The notes under the pieces: generated by a model
Told to the model about the DNA's origin: nothing
The model's database searches: none
What the model saw: only the letters and a program-made list of their open reading frames with translations
Shown: positions 40,317-49,949 of the stretch, piece after piece
How positions within the stretch are numbered: position 1 is the stretch's first letter
How the letters are laid out: every line of letters begins with the position of its first letter
Assembly (NCBI RefSeq): GCF_024055635.1
Contig: NZ_JAMXMB010000036.1
Coordinates: 1 to 64,000 of the forward strand
Source of the DNA: Microbacterium yannicii
GTDB lineage: Bacteria > Actinomycetota > Actinomycetes > Actinomycetales > Microbacteriaceae
Length of the DNA: 64,000 bases
Reading direction: 5' to 3'
Made by a program: the position numbers and the translations under genes

Positions 40317-41549
40317 TCAGGCGGCCGGCGCGGGCGCGGGCTGCTGCCGGCGCAGGGCGACGGCGAGGATCACGGCGACGATCGCAGCCGCGATGCCGAC
40401 GATGCCCACGGCGACGGGAAGGGGCGCGTGGGCGCCCCCCGTGAGCGCGCCCATGAGCAGCGGCGTGACGAACTGCCCGAAGAAGAAGGCGGCGGTCCAC
40501 CAGCCGGTCGCGCGGCCGCGTTCCTCGAAGCGTGTCCGCGAGACCACCCACGTGACGAGCGTGGGGAGCAGGATGCCGGAGCCGTAGCCCGCGACGATCG
40601 CGCCGACAAGGACGCCGGGGAAGCCGCCGAAGATCCACACGATGATCATGCCCGCGGCTTGCAGTCCGAACGCCAGGGGCAGCTGGAGCCGGGTGCCGGC
40701 CTTCGCGATCCGCGGGAACGTGAAGGCGCCGGCGGCCGTGGCGAGCGAGGCGATCGCGGCGACCAGGCCGATCGTGGCAGTGTCGTCGGCCGAGACGCCC
40801 GTGCCGACGACGAGGTAGCTCACCTCGATCACCATGACATAGAACGTGAAACCGCCGAAGACGGTGACCACGAGCGGCAGGCCGAGGATGCGCCACGGCA
40901 CCCGTGCCTTCTCGCCGGTGGGCACGTGCAGATCCGTCGAGTCGCCGCGGCCGGGCTCCCACAGCGAGAACACCATGGCTACGGCGATCGGGATCGCGAT
41001 CGCGTAGATCCAGAACGGGGCATGCCAGCCCGCCGAGCCGACCGCGCCGCCCAGGGCGATGAACACCGTCGCGCCGAGGGTGGTGGCGACGGTCTGCAGG
41101 CTGAGGTACCGGTTGCGGCGGTGCTCCTCGTGGAAGTAGTCCACGATGAGCGTCGTGCAGACCGTCATGATGGCCGCCTCGAACAGGCCCACGAAGGCGC
41201 GACTGATGAGGATGCCGGTCAGGTTGTCGAGCCACGCCGGCACCGTGCCGGCCACGGCGTAGGCGAACATCGCCACGACGAGCAGGGTCTTGCGACCGGT
41301 GCGGTCGATGATCTGCCCCGCGAACGGCGCGAAGATCGCGATCATCAGCGCCGGGATCGCGACGATCATCGGCACCAGCACGTCGGCACCCGGCTGGTCG
41401 CCGAAATGCTCCGACAGCTGGGGCAGGACGGGTGTGATGAGGACGGACCCCATCACGGGCATGCAGCTGCCGGCCAGCAGGAGGGTTGCCTGCCAGGCTC
41501 CGGCGCGTCGAGAAGTCGTCTGGGCGACCTCGAGGTTGGGCTTCGTCAT
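40317..41549 (-). CDS. MFS transporter (sugar/aromatic acid type)
   Basis: 410-aa, about 12 TM permease. SVLITPVLPQLSEHFGDQPG in TM1-loop, the motif-A loop GQIIDRTGRKTLLVV (about 76-90) and a FEERGRATGWWTAAFFFGQFVTPLLMGAL segment late in the protein. The start at 41549 is chosen because AAAGGAGA lies directly before it on the minus strand; an in-frame start 27 bp upstream is weaker. It points in the same direction as the GH1 gene behind it and may import the glycoside or glucose product for that enzyme; position-based inference. Confidence 0.83.
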   Translation of the reverse strand: MTKPNLEVAQTTSRRAGAWQATLLLAGSCMPVMGSVLITPVLPQLSEHFGDQPGADVLVPMIVAIPALMIAIFAPFAGQIIDRTGRKTLLVVAMFAYAVAGTVPAWLDNLTGILISRAFVGLFEAAIMTVCTTLIVDYFHEEHRRNRYLSLQTVATTLGATVFIALGGAVGSAGWHAPFWIYAIAIPIAVAMVFSLWEPGRGDSTDLHVPTGEKARVPWRILGLPLVVTVFGGFTFYVMVIEVSYLVVGTGVSADDTATIGLVAAIASLATAAGAFTFPRIAKAGTRLQLPLAFGLQAAGMIIVWIFGGFPGVLVGAIVAGYGSGILLPTLVTWVVSRTRFEERGRATGWWTAAFFFGQFVTPLLMGALTGGAHAPLPVAVGIVGIAAAIVAVILAVALRRQQPAPAPAA

Positions 41550-41701
41550 TGAAATCTCCTTTGACTCCACCTTCATTGAAGGGCGTCGGCGGAGATCAGT
41601 GAAGATCTATTCGGTGATCGAGGGCATCGATGGCGTTGATGCCCCACCGAAGGGGCGGTTCGCGGTCCGATGCCGGGGCGCAGGACCGGCACCGGACGCG
41701 C

Positions 41702-42946
41702 TCAGTCCGCAGAGCGGAACCGCTCCACGAGCCGGCGGTACACGTCGGCGCTGGGCTTGGCCGTGCGCTCGAAGGTCTCGCGGTCGACACTGTGCAGGCC
41801 GAGCTGGGGGCCGTAGCCGAAGATCCACTCGAAGTTGTCCATCAGCGTCCAGTGGCAGTAGCCGATCACCGGCACGCCGTCGGCGATCGCCTGCGCGAGT
41901 CCCCCGAGCGAGGGCTCCAGGAAGGCGGCGCGGATGCTGTCATCCGGCGTGCCGACGCCGTGCTCGCTGACGAGGATCGGAACGCCGGCGACCGAGTAGG
42001 CGTATTCGACGGCACCGCGCAGCGAGTCGGGCTCGACGGCGGTGCCCATGCCGTTGAGGTTCGCGCCGGGTTCGGGCGGAAGCTGGCCGTCGGGGCCGTA
42101 GACGATGCGCTCGTAGTTCTGGACGCCGACGAAGTCGTCGTCCCGGGCGAGCTCGAGCCAGTGCTCGTACACCTCGGAGCGCTTGCGGTCGCGCATAGCC
42201 TCTCCGCCCGGCCCGGCGACGTCGTCGACCATCGCGAGCGAGAGCCCGACGCGCAGGTCGGGGCGACGGGCCTTGATGGCCGCCTTGCCGGCGCGGTGGG
42301 CGGATGTCATGCCGGCGCGCATGCCGGCGAAGTCCTCGCGCAGCATCACGTTGCCGGCGCGGTACGTCTCGACGCCGGCCTCCCGCCCGGCGGCCTCGAG
42401 CGTCTGACGCTCCAGCTCGGCGACGAATTCGGGGAGGTGGGCCCACGTCAGCATCTCGGGGAGGTCGGGCTCGTTGAAGGTGACGGCGAGGGCGATGCGA
42501 TCTCCGAAGCGGTCCATGACGACTCCGCAGTACCGGGCGAACAGCTCCGGCGCCTCGGGGTCGAGCCACGCGCCGCGTGCTGCGAACCAGTGGGGCGACG
42601 TGAAGTGGTTGAACGTCACGATCGGCGCGAGCCCGCGGGCGCGGCATCCGTCGATCACATCCTCGTAGTGGGCGAGAGCGTCCTGCGAGAACTCACCCTC
42701 GGCCGGCTCGATGCGTGCCCACTCGACGGAGAAGCGGTAGGCGTTCAGGCCCAGCCCGGCGACGAGGTCGAGGTCGGACTCCCACAGCTCCCACCCGTTG
42801 GTGGCCTTGCCGGAGCGCTCCTGGAAGACGGTGGGCGTCACGTTCTCGAGGAACCAGGTGTCGCTGTGGACGTTGTCGCCCTCGTTCTGATGTCCGGCGG
42901 TGGCGACGCCCCAGAGGAAGCCTTCGGGAAAAGTGTCTGCGGTCAT
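41702..42946 (-). CDS. GH1 family beta-glucosidase-like glycosidase
   Basis: 414-aa retaining glycosidase of family GH1, cytoplasmic (no signal peptide). FPEGFLWGVATAGHQNEGDN at the N-terminus, AYRFSVEWARIEPAEGE, acid/base E159 in VTFNEPD, and nucleophile E328 in VSEHGVG. The last motif is normally TENG, so S-E-H-G is an unusual version. WTLMDNFEWIFGYGPQLGLHSVD near residue 370 is the typical aglycone-site and subsite-minus-1 stretch. It would remove glucose from O-glucosides of phenolics. A 25-aa reading frame with a strong ribosome site ends in ATGA overlap with its start. Divergent from the ABC importer at 43270. Confidence 0.86.
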   Translation of the reverse strand: MTADTFPEGFLWGVATAGHQNEGDNVHSDTWFLENVTPTVFQERSGKATNGWELWESDLDLVAGLGLNAYRFSVEWARIEPAEGEFSQDALAHYEDVIDGCRARGLAPIVTFNHFTSPHWFAARGAWLDPEAPELFARYCGVVMDRFGDRIALAVTFNEPDLPEMLTWAHLPEFVAELERQTLEAAGREAGVETYRAGNVMLREDFAGMRAGMTSAHRAGKAAIKARRPDLRVGLSLAMVDDVAGPGGEAMRDRKRSEVYEHWLELARDDDFVGVQNYERIVYGPDGQLPPEPGANLNGMGTAVEPDSLRGAVEYAYSVAGVPILVSEHGVGTPDDSIRAAFLEPSLGGLAQAIADGVPVIGYCHWTLMDNFEWIFGYGPQLGLHSVDRETFERTAKPSADVYRRLVERFRSAD

Positions 42947-43020
42947 GATGCGCCTTTCGGTTCAGCGAGGTGGGCGCGGAGGAACTCCACCGCGATGGAT
43001 GTCGATTCCTGACCGCTCAC
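42943..43020 (-). CDS. Possible 25-aa leader ORF coupled to the beta-glucosidase
   Basis: GTG at 43020 is preceded on the minus strand by AAGGAGGCGGA, one of the best Shine-Dalgarno sequences in the window. The frame (starting VSGQESTSIAVEFLRAHLAE) runs to a TGA that overlaps the GH1 ATG (ATGA). It may be a leader peptide that brings ribosomes to the glycosidase, or the remnant of a lost gene. There is no similarity I recognise. The rest of this 323-bp intergenic stretch holds only the palindrome at 43085 and probable promoters. Confidence 0.4.
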   Translation of the reverse strand: MSGQESTSIAVEFLRAHLAEPKGAS

Positions 43021-43084
43021 TCCGCCTCCTTGCGTCCTGCACGTCCTGGTCGGCCGGTCGGCCTCGGTAAAGTGCTTCGCTCCA

Positions 43085-43099
43085 TGAAAGCATGTTTCA
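43085..43099. promoter_or_regulatory. Palindrome TGAAA-N5-TTTCA between GH1 and ABC importer genes
   Basis: TGAAA (43085-43089) and TTTCA (43095-43099) around GCATG, in the AT-richest part of the divergent region. Candidate operator for a regulator shared by the glucosidase and importer. No regulator gene is adjacent. Confidence 0.4.
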
Positions 43100-43269
43100 C
43101 TGAGTTAACGCCACCGCCGGGGTGGACGTTAGGCGCTCGCTAATGCGTCGGCGTCCGAATCCGAATGGCCAAACAGCCCCTCGCGGGTCACTCTGAACAC
43201 AGGACCGGTTTCCCGACCACGGTCCGCGACAGCGAAGTCCGCACCACCACACCGATCACAGGAGATCCG

Positions 43270-44844
43270 ATGTCCCGATTCATCACAGCACGCGGCGCCG
43301 GGGCGGTTGCCGCCGTCGCCGTCACAGCGCTTGCCCTCAGTGCCTGCTCGGGCGGTGGCAGCAGCACGTCGGAGAGCGGCGCGGCCGCCGACACGGCGAA
43401 GCTCATCATCGCCACCGACTCGGATCAGGCCGCCTTCGGCTACGACCCCATCCGCTACGGCAGCGGCCAACGCATGTTCTTCGAGGGCATCTACGACTCG
43501 CTGTTCGTGCTCGACCAGGAGGGCAAGGTCGTTCCGCAGCTGGTGACGAACTTCGAGTACAGTGAGGACCAGACGCAGCTGACTCTCGATCTCGACACGA
43601 GCGCCACCTTCACCGACGGAACCACGCTCAGCGCAGATCTCGTGAAGCAGAACCTCGACTCGCGGGGCGATCCCGACCTCAGCGGCTACTCGGCCTTCGC
43701 GACAGGTGGCCAGAACGAGATCACCGACGTCGTCGTCGTGGACGAGGACACGGTCACGCTGCAGTTCGCGGCTCCCAAGCCCGGCTTCGAGTCGAACCTC
43801 GTCTCCCCCGCCGGCATGATCGTCGGCCCGACGGGTGCGGCAGATCGGGGCAGCCTCGATTCCGCCCCCGACGGCTCCGGTCCCCTGACGGTGGATTCCG
43901 ATGCCACCGTCAAGGGCAACTCCTACCTGCTCGTCAAGAAGGAGGACGATCCGGATGCCGACGACTACCCCTTCGACTCCTACGAGTTCAAGCCGATCCT
44001 CGACTCTCAGGCGCGCGTGAACGCCGCCATCTCGGGTGAGGTCGACCTTGCGCTCCTCGCCGCCGAAACGCAGCCGCAGGTCGAGTCCGCGGGCGTGGGT
44101 CTCGTGACCAACGGCGGAACCGTCCAGAACATCATCGCCTTCGACAAGGCGGGCGCCCTCGGACCCCAGTGGGCCGAACCACTCGTGTACCAGGCGCTGT
44201 CCACGGCCATCGACCGCGAGGCGTTCGTCGCCGCCATCCACCCGGGCGAGGTTCCGACGGCGAACGCGCTGCCGGCCGACAGCCCCGGCTATGTTCCCGA
44301 GCTGGAAGAGCAGTACGCCTACGACCCCGACGCGGCGAAGGACCTGCTCGCCGAGGCGGGATACCCCGACGGCTTCTCGTTCGACTTCACCATCAGTCAG
44401 GGCAGCCAGCGCGACATGGAGGCGCTCCAGCCGTACTGGGAGGCCATCGGGGTGACGATGAACCTCAAGAACGCGGCATCCACCGAGGAGCTGTTCACCG
44501 TGGTGCAGACCGAGCCCCTCGGCGGCCCGATCCCGTTCCAGTGGACGAACCCGCTCGGCCCGGTCTACGGCGCGCTGTTCGGATTCGCGAACTTCCACAA
44601 GGCGGAGAACCCCGAGATCCAGGCCGCCGCGGGCGCCGTCGGTGCGTCGCTGGGATCCGGTGACGTCGACGCGCAGGCCACCGCACTGCAGGACCTCAAC
44701 TCCGCGATCGTCGATTCCGGCTGGCTCATCCCGCTCTTCGAGCAGCTCGCCCCGTGGGCGTACGACGAGGCCAAGCTCGCCGAGCCGACCTTCCCCGGCG
44801 CAGAGGCGTTCCCGCTCCTGGCGTCGCTCCAGCCCGCGTCCTGA
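43270..44844 (+). CDS. ABC transporter substrate-binding lipoprotein (SBP family 5, peptide/oligosaccharide type)
   Basis: 524-aa binding protein. Lipoprotein signal peptide (1-24: MSRFITARGAGAVAAVAVTALALSAC, lipobox LSAC) at the ATG 43270, which has GGAG before it; the open frame further upstream is not signal-like. SBP_bac_5 features: YDSLFVLDQEGKVVPQLVTNFEYSEDQTQLTLDL, LVYQALSTAIDREAFV, DLLAEAGYPDGFSFDFTI. First gene of a full Dpp/Opp-type importer (permease, permease-ATPase fusion, ATPase). Family 5 proteins also carry oligosaccharides and glycosides, and the divergent GH1 gene suggests a glucoside rather than a peptide (inference). Confidence 0.88.
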   Translation: MSRFITARGAGAVAAVAVTALALSACSGGGSSTSESGAAADTAKLIIATDSDQAAFGYDPIRYGSGQRMFFEGIYDSLFVLDQEGKVVPQLVTNFEYSEDQTQLTLDLDTSATFTDGTTLSADLVKQNLDSRGDPDLSGYSAFATGGQNEITDVVVVDEDTVTLQFAAPKPGFESNLVSPAGMIVGPTGAADRGSLDSAPDGSGPLTVDSDATVKGNSYLLVKKEDDPDADDYPFDSYEFKPILDSQARVNAAISGEVDLALLAAETQPQVESAGVGLVTNGGTVQNIIAFDKAGALGPQWAEPLVYQALSTAIDREAFVAAIHPGEVPTANALPADSPGYVPELEEQYAYDPDAAKDLLAEAGYPDGFSFDFTISQGSQRDMEALQPYWEAIGVTMNLKNAASTEELFTVVQTEPLGGPIPFQWTNPLGPVYGALFGFANFHKAENPEIQAAAGAVGASLGSGDVDAQATALQDLNSAIVDSGWLIPLFEQLAPWAYDEAKLAEPTFPGAEAFPLLASLQPAS

Positions 44845-44851
44845 TCTGATC

Positions 44852-44883
44852 CCGGTGCCGGCGGTCACCACCGCCGGCACCGG
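44852..44883. terminator. 14-bp perfect hairpin after the binding-protein gene
   Basis: CCGGTGCCGGCGGT (44852-44865) pairs with ACCGCCGGCACCGG (44870-44883), loop 4 nt. Positioned between binding-protein and permease genes, where a partial terminator commonly sets their ratio. Confidence 0.7.
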
Positions 44884-44900
44884 TTCGCAAGGGAGTGATG

Positions 44901-45842
44901 ATGCTCTTCTTCGTTCTGAAGCGGGTCGCCTGGGCGATCGTGACGCTGTTGATCGCGTCGTGGATCGCCTTCGTGCTCGTGCACGTCTCCGGCTCGACGC
45001 CGGGTGGTGTGGCCCTCGGGCAGTCAGCGACTGCCGAGCAGGTGTTCGCCTACAACGAGTCGATCGGCTGGTACGAACCGTGGCTCCAGCAGTACTTCGC
45101 GTGGGTGGGACAGGTGCTGCAGGGCAACCTGGGCGTCTCGCTGATCGACGGTCGCCCGATCGGGCCCGACATCGCCAAGCGGCTTCCGGTGACGGCGGCA
45201 CTCGCGCTGTTCGGGACACTGCTCAGCGCCGTGGTCGGCATCGTCCTCGGCGTCACAGCCGCCGTCCGCGGCGGGGCCGCTGACCGGTTCATCACCGCAC
45301 TCTCGGGCGTCCTGCTCTCCGTTCCCGCGTTCTGGGTCGGCGTCCTGCTGGTCTTCGTCTTCGCCGTGCAGCTGCGGCTGCTTCCCGCCACCGGGTTCGT
45401 CCCCTTCGCCACCGACCCGGCGGCGTGGGCGAAATCCCTCGTGCTGCCCGTCGTGACGATCGCGATCACCTCGGCGGCGGGCATCGCACGCCAGACGCGC
45501 GCTTCGATGTCGGAGACGCTCACCCAGGAGCACATGCGCACGCTGCGCGCCATCGGCACGCCCACGACCCGCATCATCTACGTGCATGCGCTGCGCGGGG
45601 CGAGCCTGCCGATCATCGCGACCATCGCCATCCAGTTCATCGTCCTGTTCAGCGGCTCGGTCATCATCGAGGTCCTCTTCGCCCTCCCGGGCATCGGGCA
45701 GGCGATGCAGGCGGCGGTCGGGTCGGCCGACCTGCCCTTCGTCCAGGCGCTCGTGCTCGTTGCGACTCTGGTCGTCGTTCTCGTCAACCTCGGTCTGGAA
45801 GTGCTCAACCGGACTCTCGATCCGAAGCTGCGTGCCTCATGA
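44901..45842 (+). CDS. ABC transporter permease (DppB/OppB-like)
   Basis: About 313-aa permease with six TM segments. LKRVAWAIVTLLIASWIAFVLVHVSGSTP is the N-terminal TM1, and RQTRASMSETLTQEHMRTLRAIGTPTTRIIYVHALRGASLP carries the EAA-type cytoplasmic loop (about residues 195-235). Three candidate starts lie in frame (GTG 44895, ATG 44898, ATG 44901); the last has the best spacing to AAGGGAG. Overlaps the fusion gene downstream by ATGA. Confidence 0.9.
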   Translation: MLFFVLKRVAWAIVTLLIASWIAFVLVHVSGSTPGGVALGQSATAEQVFAYNESIGWYEPWLQQYFAWVGQVLQGNLGVSLIDGRPIGPDIAKRLPVTAALALFGTLLSAVVGIVLGVTAAVRGGAADRFITALSGVLLSVPAFWVGVLLVFVFAVQLRLLPATGFVPFATDPAAWAKSLVLPVVTIAITSAAGIARQTRASMSETLTQEHMRTLRAIGTPTTRIIYVHALRGASLPIIATIAIQFIVLFSGSVIIEVLFALPGIGQAMQAAVGSADLPFVQALVLVATLVVVLVNLGLEVLNRTLDPKLRAS

Positions 45843-48007
45843 CCGTCTCCACCACCTCCATCGTCCGCCCCCGCCGCACGGAGCGCCGCCTCGGCATCCG
45901 CGTCTTCCGCTCGCCTGCAGCCGTGATCTCGCTCGTCTGGCTCATCGGTCTCGTCCTGGCCTCGCTGACCGGACCGCTGTGGCTGCGGTACGGCCCCCTC
46001 GAGCAGGATCTGACCGCTGTGCTGCAGGGCCCCTCGCTCGCGCACCTGCTCGGGACGGACGAACTCGGTCGCGACCTGCTGTCGCGCCTGGTCACCGCGG
46101 CCGCACCGACGATCTTCACCGCGATCATCGTGCCGATCGTCGCCATCGGCGTCACCGTCCCGATCACATTGTGGGCGGCGCGCAGCCTTCGGGGCGAGGG
46201 CGTGGTGAACCGGATCAGCGAGATCGTCCTGTCGCTGCCGGGCACCGTCATCATCCTCGCCTTCATCGCCGCGGTGGGCACGAACATGCCGCTCGTCATG
46301 ATCGCGTTCGGTCTGCTCCTCTTCGGCGCGATGTACAAGGTGCTCTTCGGCCAGGCGAAGTCGCTGCACAAGCAGCTGTTCGTGGAGGCGGCGGCGGTGG
46401 ACGGCGTGCGGCCCATGACCGCCAGCATCCGGCACGTCCTGCCGAACATGTCGACGACCGTCATCGTGCAGTTCGTGCTGCTCTTCGGCGTCGGCATCGG
46501 GTTCCAGGCGGGCCTGGCGTTCATCGGACTCGGCCCCCAGCCGCCCGAGCCGACCTGGGGCGGGATGATCCAGACCGCGTCGCGGTTCATCTTCCAGCAG
46601 CCGTGGATGATGGTGCCCACCGGTGCGATCCTCGCCCTGACGATCATCGCGGCGAACTCTCTGGCCGACGTCCTCGCCGGCGGAACGGCGGTGCCGCCGC
46701 CTCTGGTGGCGCTGCGCCGCAAGAAGAGCAAGACGCCCGTGACCCAGATCTCGGCATCCGCTCTCTCCGACGACCTGCCCGCCGAGGAGCGGACCGACGG
46801 GGAGGCGCCCGAGGCGTTCGGCATGATGGGGGACGCCTCCATCCCCTCGAGCAACGTCGACCCGATGCGCAGCGCGCACGCGATGCCCGACGTGGTCTCG
46901 ATCGCCGACATCGGCGATGCCGCAACGCCGCTGGTCGTGGAATCGGCGACGGGGTCGGGCGATCCCGGGCGCGATGGAGCGCCGCCGGTCAAGGGCGAAC
47001 TGGTCGTGCGAGATCTGGTGATCGGCGTCGAGGGAGGCCCCGCGCTCGTCACCGGTGTGTCGCTGCGGGTGCGTCCCGGATCGGTCATGGGCCTCGTCGG
47101 TGAGTCGGGGTGCGGCAAGAGCGTCACGTCGTACGCGCTGCTCGGACTGCTCTCGCCGGGCCTGTCGGTCCGCTCCGGAAGGATCGACTGGAACGGCGCC
47201 GACCTGGCCCACGCGTCGGAGAAGACGATGCAGCGCGTGCGCGGCCACGAGATCGCCTTCATCTCGCAGGAGCCCAGTCGGGCCCTCGACCCGATGTTCA
47301 CGGTGCGCTCGCAGCTGTCGACGGCCGTGAAGCGGCTGCGCGGAGTCAGCGGGCCCGAGGCCAAGCGCATCGCAGGTGAGCTGCTGGGCGACGTCGGCAT
47401 CAACGATGTGCCACGCGTGCTCAAGAGCTACCCGCACCAGCTCTCCGGGGGCATGGCGCAGCGTGTCGCGATCGCGCTCGCTCTCGCCGGCCGACCCAGC
47501 CTTCTCATCGCCGACGAGCCCACGACCGCTCTCGATGTGACGATCCAGGCGGAGATCCTGGACCTGCTGCGCGGGCTCATCGCCGAGCGAGGGATGTCGA
47601 TCATCCTCGTCACGCATGACCTCGGCGTGGTCGCCGACATCTGCGACGATGTCTCGGTCATGTACGCCGGCGAGATCGTCGAGACCGGCTCGGTGCGCGA
47701 CGTGCTCGTGCGACCGGAGCATCCCTACACGATGGCGCTGCTGGCGGCCGACCCGCACGCGATCCCCGACCTCGACAGCACCACGAGGCTGGCGTCGATC
47801 CCCGGTCAGGTGCCGCTGCCCGGGTCGTGGACGAGTGGATGCCGCTTCGCTCCGCGGTGCCGGTTCGCGAAGGACGAATGCCTCGTGACGGTCCCGCTCG
47901 AAGCCCGGGTGGTCGGTCGAGGCGCCGTGCGGTGCGTGCGCCACGACGAGGTGCGAGGTCGCCAGGAGGAGTGGCGGATGCCCGTCGCCACGGGAGGAGA
48001 ACGATGA
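45839..48007 (+). CDS. Fused ABC permease-ATPase (DppC-DppD-like)
   Basis: 722-aa natural fusion. Residues 1-290 are a DppC-type permease ([36 protein letters not shown] as the EAA loop); about 290-385 is a Ser/Asp/Pro-rich linker; 386-722 is a DppD-type ATPase. The ATPase has Walker [10 protein letters not shown]-loop [12 protein letters not shown], signature LSGGMAQR, Walker [13 protein letters not shown], and the C-terminal zinc-type Cys cluster region [15 protein letters not shown] of oligopeptide ATPases. Such fusions are known in actinobacteria. Coupled by ATGA overlaps to both neighbours, so one importer is made from four chains. Confidence 0.9.
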   Translation: MTVSTTSIVRPRRTERRLGIRVFRSPAAVISLVWLIGLVLASLTGPLWLRYGPLEQDLTAVLQGPSLAHLLGTDELGRDLLSRLVTAAAPTIFTAIIVPIVAIGVTVPITLWAARSLRGEGVVNRISEIVLSLPGTVIILAFIAAVGTNMPLVMIAFGLLLFGAMYKVLFGQAKSLHKQLFVEAAAVDGVRPMTASIRHVLPNMSTTVIVQFVLLFGVGIGFQAGLAFIGLGPQPPEPTWGGMIQTASRFIFQQPWMMVPTGAILALTIIAANSLADVLAGGTAVPPPLVALRRKKSKTPVTQISASALSDDLPAEERTDGEAPEAFGMMGDASIPSSNVDPMRSAHAMPDVVSIADIGDAATPLVVESATGSGDPGRDGAPPVKGELVVRDLVIGVEGGPALVTGVSLRVRPGSVMGLVGESGCGKSVTSYALLGLLSPGLSVRSGRIDWNGADLAHASEKTMQRVRGHEIAFISQEPSRALDPMFTVRSQLSTAVKRLRGVSGPEAKRIAGELLGDVGINDVPRVLKSYPHQLSGGMAQRVAIALALAGRPSLLIADEPTTALDVTIQAEILDLLRGLIAERGMSIILVTHDLGVVADICDDVSVMYAGEIVETGSVRDVLVRPEHPYTMALLAADPHAIPDLDSTTRLASIPGQVPLPGSWTSGCRFAPRCRFAKDECLVTVPLEARVVGRGAVRCVRHDEVRGRQEEWRMPVATGGER

Positions 48008-48861
48008 GAATCGCTGAGCCCGCGTCGCGGCAGCCGGTGGCCGCACCGCTGCTGGAAGTGCGCAATCTGGTCGTCCGGTACGGCAAGAAGGGAGCCGCCG
48101 CGGTCGACGACGTGTCGTTCACCATCGCGCGGGGCGAGACGCTCGGGCTGGTCGGCGAGTCGGGGTCCGGCAAGACCACCATCGGCCGCGCCATCCTGGG
48201 TCTGCAGCCGGTCACGAGCGGGGAGATCTGGTTCGACGGGAAGAACATCACCCGGGCGAGCGTGGCCGAGCGTCGTTCCCTGCAGGGTGATCTGCGGGCG
48301 GTGTTCCAGGACCCGTACTCATCGCTGAATCCCCGACGCCCGATCGGCGAAGCGCTGGCGGAGCCGCTTCGAGTGGCCGGCGTGCCCCGCGCCGAGCGCA
48401 GCCTGCGCGCCGATGAGGCGCTGGCGGCGGTCGGGCTCCCGCTGGGGTCGGGCGCCCGCTATCCCCGCCAGTTCTCGGGCGGCCAGCGGCAGCGCATCGC
48501 GATCGCGCGGGCGCTGGTGACGGATCCGCGGCTCGTGGTCTGCGACGAGGCGGTGAGCGCACTCGACTTGTCCACGCAGGCCCAGGTGCTGAACCTGCTG
48601 GCCGAACTGCGGACGGGCGCCGACCTCGGCTACCTCTTCATCGCCCACGACATGGCGGTCGTGGAGTTCCTCGCCCAGCGCGTCGTCGTGCTCAACCGCG
48701 GGCGGATCGTCGAGCAGGGAACCACAGCCGAGGTCCTGCAGAACCCGCAGAACCACTACACCCGGGTGCTCATGGCGGCGTCTCCCGTCCCCGACCCCGA
48801 CGAGCAGGCTCGTCGCCGTGAGGCGTGGCAGGCGCTGAAGGCGACGGCTCCCGCGGCCTGA
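48004..48861 (+). CDS. ABC transporter ATP-binding protein (DppF/OppF-like)
   Basis: 285-aa ATPase. Walker A GESGSGKTT (about 50-58), Q-loop AVFQDPYSSLNPRRPIGEAL, signature FSGGQRQR, Walker B LVVCDEAVSALD and switch His in FIAHDMAVVEF. The short C-terminus lacks the Cys cluster present in its DppD-like partner. The ATG at 48004 overlaps the stop of the fused permease-ATPase gene; upstream frame is inside that gene. Completes the importer of 43270-48861. Confidence 0.9.
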   Translation: MRIAEPASRQPVAAPLLEVRNLVVRYGKKGAAAVDDVSFTIARGETLGLVGESGSGKTTIGRAILGLQPVTSGEIWFDGKNITRASVAERRSLQGDLRAVFQDPYSSLNPRRPIGEALAEPLRVAGVPRAERSLRADEALAAVGLPLGSGARYPRQFSGGQRQRIAIARALVTDPRLVVCDEAVSALDLSTQAQVLNLLAELRTGADLGYLFIAHDMAVVEFLAQRVVVLNRGRIVEQGTTAEVLQNPQNHYTRVLMAASPVPDPDEQARRREAWQALKATAPAA

Positions 48862-48883
48862 CCCCAGATCAGGTCGCTTCCGT

Positions 48884-49795
48884 TCAGTGAAAGGTCGCCT
48901 GCACGAGCGGCGACAGCGACTGAGCGGTCTCGCGGAACGACGCGACCATCGGGTTCGGGCTGTCGCTGAGGCTGCACAGGACGATCGTCGCGGGCTCGAT
49001 GTCGGTGATCGGTATGAACGCCAGTTCGTCGCGTCGGTAGTGCTGACTGGCCGACTGTCCCGCGATGTTGACTCCGGCGCCGGCGGCGACGAGCTCGAGC
49101 AGTCCCTCGACGCTGTCGGCGGTGGGTCCGCGCTTGGGTCGGCTGCCATCGGGTCGTGGGTCGACCAGCCACCAGTTCACGACCTCGGTCGGGCCGTTGG
49201 CCACGGAGAGGAACATCTCGTCCGCGGTCTCCAGAATCGAGATCGCCTCAAGGCCGGCGAAGGGATGATCGGCGCGCACCACGAGCACACGCGCCTCCCG
49301 CCACAGCGGTTCGGCGCGCACCCGCGGCGGCATCACCATCGGCCACGGAGCGAAGACCACGTCGACGCGTCCGCCCTCCAGCTCGTCGGCGACGTCGAAG
49401 AAGCCGAGTCTGCGCATCTCGATGCGCGCTTGGGGAATCGCCTGCATCGTGGCGGCGATCGCGGCGGTGGTCAGCGTTCCCGCCCCGGCAGCGACGACCC
49501 CGACTCTGAGCACGGGAGCGTCCCTATCCCGGCGAACGGACCGACCCCAGCTGAGCAGCTGATCGTGGTCGTCCTGCACGCGCCGCGCGAGCGGGAGGAG
49601 GTCGCGCCCGTAGGCGGTCAGCTCGACCTTGCGCGGGCTGCGATCGAACAGCTTGACGTCGAGCTGCTGCTCGAGCCGGCTGATCTGCTGACTCAGCGAC
49701 GGGGGCGTGATGCTGAGGCGTTCCGCGGCGCGACCGAAGTGCAGCTCCTCGGCGAGCACGCAGAAATACCGGATCACGTGGATGGGGACATCCAT
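48884..49795 (-). CDS. LysR-family transcriptional regulator
   Basis: 303-aa LTTR. HTH at residues 1-60 (IRYFCVLAEELHFGRAAERLSITPPSLSQQISRLEQQLDVKLF), effector domain about 90-295 (VLRVGVVAAGAGTLTTAAIAATMQAIPQARIEMRRLG). Divergent from the quercetinase-like gene (154-bp gap), so it most likely regulates the cupin and the two hydrolases in response to an aromatic or flavonoid ligand. Its stop lies 22 bp from the ABC ATPase stop (convergent). Confidence 0.85.
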   Translation of the reverse strand: MDVPIHVIRYFCVLAEELHFGRAAERLSITPPSLSQQISRLEQQLDVKLFDRSPRKVELTAYGRDLLPLARRVQDDHDQLLSWGRSVRRDRDAPVLRVGVVAAGAGTLTTAAIAATMQAIPQARIEMRRLGFFDVADELEGGRVDVVFAPWPMVMPPRVRAEPLWREARVLVVRADHPFAGLEAISILETADEMFLSVANGPTEVVNWWLVDPRPDGSRPKRGPTADSVEGLLELVAAGAGVNIAGQSASQHYRRDELAFIPITDIEPATIVLCSLSDSPNPMVASFRETAQSLSPLVQATFH

Positions 49796-49949
49796 GCCCC
49801 GATCTTAGTCTCCGGCTAACGCCGAGTAGGTAGCTCGAACTTCCCCATGCCCGGCATCCTGCGGACACTTGAGGAAGCGGAGCGAATCACCCGGAACGAC
49901 CGACGCTCCATCTGCCTAACGGCACCCGTGTTCTTACGAGGAGGTAAGC

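Noticed and set aside
45578..48046. Long open frame (822 codons) on the minus strand opposite the fused permease-ATPase
   Set aside because: His/Asp/Arg-rich composition with no domain; the plus strand encodes intact Walker motifs, so this is a shadow frame.
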